Position numbers and translations under genes: made by a program. From HB2-32-21 sp040235495 (lineage in GTDB: Bacteria > Pseudomonadota > Gammaproteobacteria > Pseudomonadales > Porticoccaceae), in NCBI GenBank assembly GCA_040235495.1, contig JBECKV010000031.1, forward strand, positions 1 to 5,113: a DNA stretch of 5,113 nt, read 5' to 3'. The notes under the pieces are model-generated. The model was not told where the DNA came from and did no database searches. It saw only the letters and a list, made by a program, of their open reading frames with translations. Each line of letters opens with the position of its first letter. Within the stretch, counting starts at the first letter, position 1. Of the stretch, positions 1-5,113 are shown one piece after another.

Positions 1-1191
1 GATTTCAAGCCGGGCACCTTCCATCCAGACCCCTATGCCGATGACAAAATCCTGTTCACGATCACGGCGCAGAACTACAAGGAGTATGCCGACAAGCTGA
101 CAGTGGGTCAGCAAAAGATGTTCGAGACCTACTCCGATTACAAAATGAATATCTACCCCACGCGCAGAAGTGCGGTATTCCCCGAATACGTGTACAAGGC
201 TGCGCTCGAAAATGCGCCCCGCACCGAAGTCTACCAGGTAGCCTCGGGAGAAGTGGGCGTCAGGAACGCGGAAATTTCGTGGGCCTTCCCCATTCCCAAG
301 GACGGCAACGAAGCGCTGATGAATGTGATTACCCGCCCGCAGCAGCCCTACCAGTACTATTGGGATAATACCGCGGCGGTAGCGAGTAATGGTGACTTTC
401 AGGTGGGCAAAATTACCATCAAAGCGTATCGGCCCTATAGTTTGCCGCCGGGTGTCATCGATAAATTGCCGTTAACGGAAGTCGGTTCAGGCATACACGC
501 CAACCAGACGGTAGTGTCTCCCGCCAAGTCGGCCGGCCAGGTGATTCTTGCGGTTGACCCCATGGTCTACACTGAAAACCAGCGTCAGGCCTGGCTGTAC
601 AACCCCGGGCAACGCCGCGTTAAACGGGCTCCTCAAATTATCCACGATTACCCATCGACTGGTGCAGATGGCCTCGCTACTACGGACCAGCGATGGGGCT
701 GGTTGAGTCCCAATGAGCGCTATGACTGGACGCTGGAGGGGCGCCAGGAAATCTACATACCCTATAACGCTTACAAAATTAACAGTGGCGATGTCCCAGT
801 AGATGACATTATCACGGAAACCGGCAGGCTTAATCAGGATCTTGCCCGCTATGAATTACACCGGGTCTGGAAAATCGTCGGAACCCTTCGTAGTGATACC
901 AGCCATGTCTACAGCAAGCGTATTTTCTACCTGGACGAAGACAGCTGGGTGCCCATCATTCACGATAATTTCGATATGCGCGGTGGCTTCTGGCGCTTGT
1001 TCGAGCAGCACCTGGTCAACTGGTATGACGTAGGTTTCATGGGCGAGGCGCTAATTACCCAGTACGACGTAACTGCCGGTCGTATGCTCGTATTCGGTAT
1101 CGATAACGATGGTCCTGCGGTCGATTTCACCTGGCGACCGCAACCCAAGGAGTACACCCCGGGCGCAATTCGTAGAGCGGGCGTGCGTTAG
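1..1191 (+). CDS. DUF1329 family protein (outer-membrane lipoprotein-sorting-like), 5' end outside window
   Basis: Frame 1 is open from the first base to the TAG at 1189-1191, giving 396 codons. A GTG at 103 is an internal valine rather than the start, because the upstream codons already read as family sequence (FTITAQNYKEYADKLTVGQQ). The family is usually about 450 residues, so some 50-60 N-terminal residues including the signal peptide are missing. Recognisable DUF1329 blocks, numbered from base 1: YPTRRSAVFPEYV near 53-65, NPGQRRVKRAP 201-211, RYDWTLEGRQEIYIPYN 240-256, RYELHRVWKIVGTLR 283-297, and YSKRIFYLDEDSW 304-316. Members are exported and resemble LolA/LolB-type lipid-binding folds; their biochemical role is not settled. 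Position upstream of a YCF48-like gene and an RND permease suggests a job in envelope traffic of a hydrophobic molecule (inference). A DUF1302 gene often lies upstream in such clusters, but that region is outside the window. Family assignment is firm; function is not. Confidence 0.93.
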   Translation, partial: DFKPGTFHPDPYADDKILFTITAQNYKEYADKLTVGQQKMFETYSDYKMNIYPTRRSAVFPEYVYKAALENAPRTEVYQVASGEVGVRNAEISWAFPIPKDGNEALMNVITRPQQPYQYYWDNTAAVASNGDFQVGKITIKAYRPYSLPPGVIDKLPLTEVGSGIHANQTVVSPAKSAGQVILAVDPMVYTENQRQAWLYNPGQRRVKRAPQIIHDYPSTGADGLATTDQRWGWLSPNERYDWTLEGRQEIYIPYNAYKINSGDVPVDDIITETGRLNQDLARYELHRVWKIVGTLRSDTSHVYSKRIFYLDEDSWVPIIHDNFDMRGGFWRLFEQHLVNWYDVGFMGEALITQYDVTAGRMLVFGIDNDGPAVDFTWRPQPKEYTPGAIRRAGVR

Positions 1192-1238
1192 GCAATTACC
1201 AACTCGTTGGGATATGGAGTTATAGAGCCACGATGAAT

Positions 1239-1270
1239 CCGCGGGGATCGACAGGCGCCGATTCCCGCGG
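1239..1270 (+). terminator. Strong 12-bp stem-loop downstream of DUF1329 gene, no U-tract
   Basis: Bases 1239-1250 (CCGCGGGGATCG) pair with 1259-1270 (CGATTCCCGCGG) across an 8-nt loop. All twelve positions pair, with one G-T wobble (1246-1263). It begins 47 nt after the stop codon. The stem is GC-rich enough to act as a terminator or as a 3'-end stabiliser, but the bases that follow (CAGATGG) contain no T-run on either strand, so classical intrinsic termination is uncertain. The structure is clear; the role is inferred. Confidence 0.45.
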
Positions 1271-1410
1271 CAGATGGTAATAACCCGAAACACCTGGCGT
1301 CATATTCGGGGTGCGTCCGAGTGACCACTGACGTATTACGCCGGCCCGGCTGTGGCGAGTTCTTCACTTGCATTGTAAACGTGCATTGGCCGAAACCGGG
1401 TCCTGGGTGT

Positions 1411-1472
1411 TTTCTTTCGTGCTGCCTTCTTTATTTGTGCTGCATTCGTTGTGCCTTCTGCTGCCTTCTTTA
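1411..1472 (+). repeat. Degenerate pyrimidine-rich repeat with two identical 14-mers
   Basis: The 14-mer TGCTGCCTTCTTTA occurs at 1420-1433 and again at 1459-1472, 39 nt apart. Between them lie partial copies (GTGCTGCATTCGTT at 1437-1450 and GTGCCTTC at 1451-1458), so the block reads as a decayed tandem array built on a GTGCTGCCTTC-like unit. It lies entirely within the intergenic gap and codes for nothing evident. Possible origins are replication slippage or a cluster of binding sites; the sequence does not decide between them. Confidence 0.6.
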
Positions 1473-1483
1473 AAGCTTTAAAG
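1468..1483. repeat. 16-bp perfect palindrome
   Basis: CTTTAAAGCTTTAAAG is its own reverse complement, built from two copies of the palindromic octamer CTTTAAAG. It sits where the strand switches from pyrimidine-rich (upstream repeat block) to purine-rich (AAGGAAAGAAAGGAAAGG-like run to about 1499). The flanks could therefore extend an imperfect hairpin or cruciform. It is about 114 nt upstream of the YCF48-like start. A dimeric regulator's operator is one possible role, but I do not recognise it as a known operator. Confidence 0.6.
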
Positions 1484-1544
1484 GAAAGAAAGGAAAGGAT
1501 GGAACGTAGCCGCTAGAGGGTAACCAATTAATTTTAATTTTTAC

Positions 1545-1575
1545 GGCGGCAAAACAGTAACTCAACTTTGCCGCC
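1545..1575. promoter_or_regulatory. 9-bp inverted repeat just upstream of the YCF48-like start
   Basis: GGCGGCAAA (1545-1553) and TTTGCCGCC (1567-1575) are exact reverse complements separated by 13 nt. The right arm ends 7 nt before the GGGAG ribosome binding site and 21 nt before the ATG. An AT-rich segment precedes it at 1524-1543. It could be an operator overlapping a promoter, or a 5'-leader hairpin affecting ribosome access. No T-run follows, so it is not a standard terminator. Confidence 0.4.
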
Positions 1576-1582
1576 TTGTCAT

Positions 1583-1587
1583 GGGAG
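1583..1587 (+). promoter_or_regulatory. Ribosome binding site deciding the YCF48-like start
   Basis: GGGAG lies 9 nt before the ATG at 1597. The longer alternative, a TTG at 1576 in the same frame, would place this site inside the gene, has no comparable site in front of it, and falls directly after the right arm of the inverted repeat. The ATG start also gives a cleaner signal peptide. Confidence 0.6.
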
Positions 1588-1596
1588 CAGTTTGTA

Positions 1597-2643
1597 ATGA
1601 CCGAATTCAAACCCGCTAATCTTTGCCGGCGTTACTTGACGGCGCTTTTGATTGCTGTTGGCGGAATTTCGGTTCAGAGCGTTACTGGCGCGGAGGAAGG
1701 CGTGGGTGAATACGAACAATTCCCGGCTTTCCAGTCGCCCCTGGCGAGCAAGGCGTTGTTGGTCCACTCAACCCAGGTGGGGGATAAGGTTGTGGCCGTC
1801 GGGGCTTATGGCAATGTTGTATTTTCCAGCGACGGCGAGAACTGGCAGCAAGGCAAGGTTCCCACACGACGTTTGCTGACCACCGTTGAGTTCATCGATG
1901 AACAGGAAGGTTGGGTGGCGGGTCATGACACTTTGATACTACATACCACCGATGGCGGCGCCAACTGGGAAATTCAATACTCAGATCCCTGGACTGGTGG
2001 CGATATACCGAAACCGATCCTGGATTTAGTATTCACTGACGCTAAGCGCGGTTACGCGGTCGGCGCGTTTTCTCTGTTGCTGGAAACTCGCGATGGGGGA
2101 GTGTCCTGGACAGCGGTTGATACCGGTGTCCTGTATGACATGCTCGTCGATAGCGGCTTGGAGCCGGAACCTAATTTATACGCCATAAAGCCTTTTCGCC
2201 AGGGCTTTTTGATTGTCGGCGAATTGGGGACACTGCTGTATTTCAATCCCGCGGGCGATACCGTCGAGGAAACCTGGGAGATTCTGGAATCGCCCTACGA
2301 AGGCACGTTTTTCAGTGCTGAAATTTATGCGAATGATGAATTGTTTATTTTCGGCTTGCGGGGACATATGTTTCATTCCCGGGATGGTGGCGAGAGCTGG
2401 AGCGAAATAAATACCGGCACCATTGCCAATATTAACGCGATTACCCAGCTGCCCGACGGCTCATTCATCGCGGTCGGTGATGCCGGCACCATTTTGAGGA
2501 TACGCCGCCAAAATGGGGGATTTGTAGCCGAAGGAATTCCCTACGATGGCTTTGACCATATTCTCTCGGTCCACTACAGGGGTAATAACGAGTTACTCAT
2601 ATTTGGCGCTAGAGGTGCGCAGATATTTCCCTTTGACCCTTAA
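1597..2643 (+). CDS. Exported YCF48/HCF136-like protein, predicted seven-bladed beta-propeller
   Basis: Encodes 348 residues. The N-terminus (charged K5, R11, R12, then hydrophobic 13-26 and a likely cut near TGA|EE at 32/33) is a signal peptide, so the protein should be periplasmic. No lipobox cysteine is present after the hydrophobic core. Seven repeats of the form G-x-x-G-x-(I/L) begin at G69, G109, G156, G208, G253, G294 and G337. Four carry a full Asp-box: SSDGENW (77-83), TTDGGANW (117-124), TRDGGVSW (164-171) and SRDGGESW (261-268); those after G208, G294 and G337 have lost it. Seven repeats match the fold known for YCF48/HCF136, a photosystem II assembly factor in phototrophs. Nothing here suggests photosynthesis, and related proteins are common in non-phototrophic proteobacteria, often annotated as BNR-repeat or glycosyl hydrolase. 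I see no glycosidase active-site evidence. Location directly before an RND permease suggests an accessory or assembly role for that transporter (inference). Confidence 0.9.
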   Translation: MTEFKPANLCRRYLTALLIAVGGISVQSVTGAEEGVGEYEQFPAFQSPLASKALLVHSTQVGDKVVAVGAYGNVVFSSDGENWQQGKVPTRRLLTTVEFIDEQEGWVAGHDTLILHTTDGGANWEIQYSDPWTGGDIPKPILDLVFTDAKRGYAVGAFSLLLETRDGGVSWTAVDTGVLYDMLVDSGLEPEPNLYAIKPFRQGFLIVGELGTLLYFNPAGDTVEETWEILESPYEGTFFSAEIYANDELFIFGLRGHMFHSRDGGESWSEINTGTIANINAITQLPDGSFIAVGDAGTILRIRRQNGGFVAEGIPYDGFDHILSVHYRGNNELLIFGARGAQIFPFDP

Positions 2644-2734
2644 TATCGAAGCTAATTATCAAGCACTGGCGCGCCGGGCGGAATCGAGCGCCCAGGGGTG
2701 AAATCATAATTGATTCGTGAGCAGGACAGTTTTC
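2644..2734 (+). other. 91-nt gap with possible GC-rich hairpin between YCF48-like and RND genes
   Basis: The gap contains two mutually exclusive short stems: GGGCG 2676-2680 with CGCCC 2689-2693 (8-nt loop), or CTGGCGC 2666-2672 with GCGCCCAG 2688-2695 (one bulge). Neither is followed by a T-run, so read-through into the permease gene is expected and the two genes are probably co-transcribed. The element could be an attenuator or an mRNA-stability hairpin; support is weak. Confidence 0.3.
2723..2726 (+). promoter_or_regulatory. Ribosome binding site for the RND permease gene
   Basis: AGGA lies 8 nt before the ATG at 2735, which fixes that codon as the likely start. An in-frame GTG at 2717 would add six residues, but the nearest purine-rich site (AGGGG at 2694-2698) is 18 nt away, too far for good initiation. 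Confidence 0.6.
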
Positions 2735-5113
2735 ATGAGCAGTAGCGGAATCATTGATAAAATTGAAACGTTTTTATTTTCCAATAGATTGTTGATTTTG
2801 GTGGTATTTGCCGTACTGACCTGCATCATGGGTTACCACGGTTTGAAGCTGCGCATGGATGCCGGCTATGAAAAACTGCTGCCGCTCAAACACGAATATA
2901 TACAGACACTGCTCGACTACCAGAGTGATTTTGGCAGTGGTAATCAGATCATAGTGGCCTTGATCCAAAAAGAAGGCGATATATTTAACGCCGAGTTTTT
3001 TAACACCCTCAAGTCGGTTACCAGCGAAGTGTTTTTTCTGCCCGGTGTCGCCAGATCGACGGTGACCTCGATATTTACGCCTAATGTGGTTTACGTTGAG
3101 GTGGTTGAAGACGGATTTTCCGGCGGCAATGTGGTACCGGCGAAGTTCAAACCCACCGAGGAATGGATGCCTATCGTACGCAACAATATCATCAAGTCAG
3201 GGCGGCTGGGCAGTTTGATCGCCAATGATTTTTCCGGTGCCCTGGTGCGGGCGGAACTCATCGACATGGATCCGTCCACCAGAGAGCCCCTGGATTATCA
3301 ACAAGTGGCTCGTGACCTGGAAGAAAAAATCAGAGCCCAGTTTGAAACTGACAACATCGACGTGCGCATCATAGGCTTCGCCAAATCCACCGGTGATATC
3401 GCCGATGGCGCCAGCGATGTGGTCAAGTTCTTCGGCATCACTCTTGTCATCACGGCTATTCTGCTATGGTTTTATTCAAAATCCGTCGTCTTGTCCATTC
3501 TCCCCCTGATTGTTTCGGTCATCGCGGTGGTGGGCTTGCTCGGGTCCCTGACTCTTCTGGGTTACGGACTCGACCCCATGAGCATCCTGGTGCCGTTTCT
3601 GGTTTTCGCCATCGGCGTCAGCCACGGCGTGCAAATGATCAGTGGCTGGATGGGGGAAGTGCTCTATGGCGGCGACACCGACGGCAAGGGCAGGCCTGTG
3701 GTGCCCGCGCCCCGGGACCCGCACGGGGTCGACAGCCTGGAAGCCGCTAAACGAACCTTCCGGCGCTTGTTGATACCCGGAACGCTGGCCGTGGTCACCA
3801 CCTCGGTGAGTTTCGCCACCATCCTGCTGATTGAAATTGGTATTGTTCGAGAAACCGCGATTACTGCCAGTGTCGGCATGTTTATCATGCTGTTCACCAA
3901 AATGGCCTTGCTGCCGGTCATGCTGTCCTACGTAAAAATCAAGGATATCGACGGCTATCGCCAGAAGCACCTGGCGGCTGAAATCCGCCGTGATAGCATC
4001 TGGCGTTTGATCGCACGGGCCACCGAAACCAAACCTTCCCTAGCCATTCTGGGTCTGGTCCTGATACTGGCCGTCTGGGGATATTACAAGGGCAAGGAAC
4101 TGGAAATTGGCGATTTGCATGCCGGCATTCCGGAACTCAGGGAGGAAGCCCGTTACAATGTCGATAGCCGCGAGATTGCCAGCAAATTTGCCATCGGGGT
4201 CGACCGGCTGGCGGTCATTGTCGAGTCGGAAACCAATGCCTGCGTCGATTACGATGTGATGAAGGAAATGGACCACTTTGTCTGGTATGTCCGTAATCTG
4301 CCCGGCGTGCATTCGGTGCACTCCCTGGCCACTAACATGAAGGTGGTCATCTCCGCCAATAACGAGGGCAATTCCCGCTGGTTCGAATTGTCCCGCGACC
4401 GCAACAACATGGCCTCCGCCCTGCACCGCATGCAAACATCCTCCGAGTATATGGATACCGCCTGCGAGGCCATGCCGGTGCATATCTTTACCAAGGACCA
4501 CAAGGCAAACACCATCGATGAAATCATTGCCGGCATCAAAGCCTATGAGTCCGCGTTGCCGACGGAAAAATTTCACCTCCGCCTGGCTTCCGGCAATGTC
4601 GGTGTGATAGCCGCAACCAACCAGACCGTCGCCGCCGCCGAAGTACCCATGATGATGTGGGTGTATGGCGTAACGATTACCCTGGCTTTACTCGCTTTTC
4701 GCTCATTCACCGGCATGTTGTGCGTCGTCATTCCCCTGGCATTCGTATCGCTTCTATGCAACGCCATGATGGCGATATTGGATATTGGACTGAAAGTGAA
4801 TACCCTGCCGATGATGGCCCTGGGTGTGGGGGTGGGTGTTGACTATGCCATCTATATATACAGCGCCATGAGCGGTTTTCTGAAAACCGGTGACACCTTG
4901 CATGAAGCGTTTTACAAAGCCATGCGCCTGACCGGCAAGGCGGTCATTTTTATCGGCGCGACACTCGCAATCGGGGTGTGCACGTGGATATTTGCGTCCC
5001 TCCAGTTTCAGGCTGACATGGGTATTTTGCTGACCTTCCTGTTTCTCACTAACATGCTCGGCGCTATTTTGATTTTACCCGCCCTGGCACGTTGGCTGAT
5101 TGGCGCCAGGAAA
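2735..5113 (+). CDS. RND-superfamily (MMPL-like, COG1033-type) inner-membrane permease, 3' end outside window
   Basis: Open for 793 codons without a stop to the right edge; family members run to roughly 780-900 residues, so little is missing. It shows the duplicated RND plan. TM1 is about 19-37, followed by a periplasmic domain beginning with the family-typical YEKLLPLKHEY (45-55) and GSGNQ. TM2-TM6 lie between about 232 and 415, including LVFAIGVSHGVQM (289-301). TM7 is about 434-452, followed by a second periplasmic domain with two cysteines (C503, C577). TM8-TM12 run from about 638 onward, with GVGVGVDYAIYIYS carrying D703-Y704 and the characteristic FQADMG before the last helix. Such proteins use the proton gradient to move hydrophobic molecules from or within the inner membrane. 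The Asp-Tyr pair in the second half fits proton relay as in MmpL proteins; the matching first-half position is histidine (H297). No outer-membrane channel or membrane-fusion protein gene is seen in the window. The substrate is unknown; lipids, sterols or other hydrophobes are inferred from the DUF1329/YCF48 context. Confidence 0.93.
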   Translation, partial: MSSSGIIDKIETFLFSNRLLILVVFAVLTCIMGYHGLKLRMDAGYEKLLPLKHEYIQTLLDYQSDFGSGNQIIVALIQKEGDIFNAEFFNTLKSVTSEVFFLPGVARSTVTSIFTPNVVYVEVVEDGFSGGNVVPAKFKPTEEWMPIVRNNIIKSGRLGSLIANDFSGALVRAELIDMDPSTREPLDYQQVARDLEEKIRAQFETDNIDVRIIGFAKSTGDIADGASDVVKFFGITLVITAILLWFYSKSVVLSILPLIVSVIAVVGLLGSLTLLGYGLDPMSILVPFLVFAIGVSHGVQMISGWMGEVLYGGDTDGKGRPVVPAPRDPHGVDSLEAAKRTFRRLLIPGTLAVVTTSVSFATILLIEIGIVRETAITASVGMFIMLFTKMALLPVMLSYVKIKDIDGYRQKHLAAEIRRDSIWRLIARATETKPSLAILGLVLILAVWGYYKGKELEIGDLHAGIPELREEARYNVDSREIASKFAIGVDRLAVIVESETNACVDYDVMKEMDHFVWYVRNLPGVHSVHSLATNMKVVISANNEGNSRWFELSRDRNNMASALHRMQTSSEYMDTACEAMPVHIFTKDHKANTIDEIIAGIKAYESALPTEKFHLRLASGNVGVIAATNQTVAAAEVPMMMWVYGVTITLALLAFRSFTGMLCVVIPLAFVSLLCNAMMAILDIGLKVNTLPMMALGVGVGVDYAIYIYSAMSGFLKTGDTLHEAFYKAMRLTGKAVIFIGATLAIGVCTWIFASLQFQADMGILLTFLFLTNMLGAILILPALARWLIGARK

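Larger units (their letters stand above)
1192..1596. other. 405-nt non-coding gap between DUF1329 and YCF48-like genes
   Basis: No reading frame here has a plausible start, ribosome binding site and protein-like composition; the small antisense frames overlap the end of the upstream gene and look like shadows. The gap is long for a tight operon and rich in structure: a strong stem-loop at 1239-1270, a pyrimidine-rich repeat block at 1411-1472, a palindrome at 1468-1483 followed by a purine-rich run to about 1499, an AT-rich stretch at 1524-1543, and an inverted repeat at 1545-1575. These suggest that the upstream transcript may end or be processed here and that the YCF48-like gene may have its own promoter. 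I could not pick a convincing -35/-10 pair. Confidence 0.7.

Noticed and set aside
103..1191. Treating the GTG at 103 as the start of the DUF1329 gene
   Set aside because: The frame is open to the left edge and the upstream codons encode family-typical sequence, so the gene is truncated by the window and the GTG is an internal valine.
1051..1373. Two short minus-strand frames (1051-1293 and 1188-1373) reaching into the intergenic gap
   Set aside because: They overlap each other or the DUF1329 3' end, have no convincing ribosome binding site or recognisable motif, and span the stem-loop.
1500..1545. Sigma-70 promoter in the AT-rich stretch (TAATTT-like -10 near 1535)
   Set aside because: No acceptable -35 hexamer lies about 17 nt upstream (GCTAGA there), so I do not call it as a promoter.
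1576..1596. TTG at 1576 as start of the YCF48-like gene
   Set aside because: It adds seven residues before a good signal peptide, lacks a ribosome binding site and abuts the inverted repeat; the ATG at 1597 has GGGAG at proper spacing.
1597..1700. Lipoprotein signal on the YCF48-like protein (cyanobacterial YCF48 is lipid-anchored)
   Set aside because: The only early cysteine (C10) precedes the hydrophobic core; there is no lipobox after it.
1597..2643. Sialidase or glycosyl hydrolase, because of the Asp-box (BNR) repeats
   Set aside because: Asp-boxes are structural; the repeat count and G-x-x-G pattern fit YCF48, and I see no sialidase arginine triad context or FRIP-type motif.
3476..3970. 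164-codon open frame on the minus strand
   Set aside because: It lies wholly antisense to the conserved RND permease and its translation is His/Gln/Asp-rich and low in complexity, as expected of a shadow frame.
4040..4576. 178-codon open frame on the minus strand
   Set aside because: It is antisense to the second periplasmic domain of the permease; no recognisable domain, and the sense frame is clearly the coding one.

Overview
The window (roughly mid-50s % G+C by eye) looks like a chromosomal stretch of a Gram-negative proteobacterium, most likely a gammaproteobacterium of the Pseudomonas / marine Cellvibrionales-Spongiibacter kind. This rests on the protein families (DUF1329, exported YCF48-like propeller, COG1033-type RND permease), which are typical of envelopes with an outer membrane. 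No phylogenetic search was possible.

Layout, all genes on the + strand: (1) 1-1191, the C-terminal ~396 codons of a DUF1329 protein, cut by the left edge. (2) 1192-1596, a 405-nt gap without a credible gene. It holds a strong 12-bp stem-loop just after the first gene, a pyrimidine-rich degenerate repeat ending in a 16-bp perfect palindrome, an AT-rich stretch, and a 9-bp inverted repeat close to the next start. (3) 1597-2643, a 348-residue exported YCF48/HCF136-like protein with seven repeats, predicted to be a seven-bladed beta-propeller. (4) 2644-2734, a short gap with a possible GC-rich hairpin. (5) 2735-5113, an RND-superfamily (MMPL-like) inner-membrane permease of at least 793 residues, still open at the right edge but almost complete.

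The three genes probably act together in the cell envelope. The RND permease would be the energised inner-membrane component, the YCF48-like propeller a periplasmic accessory or assembly factor, and the DUF1329 protein a periplasmic or outer-membrane-directed partner related to lipoprotein-sorting (LolA/LolB-like) folds. From general knowledge, DUF1302, DUF1329, YCF48-like and RND genes recur together in proteobacteria that handle hydrophobic compounds such as sterols and lipids. The substrate here cannot be read from the sequence. No RNA gene, mobile element, CRISPR array or phage feature is visible.
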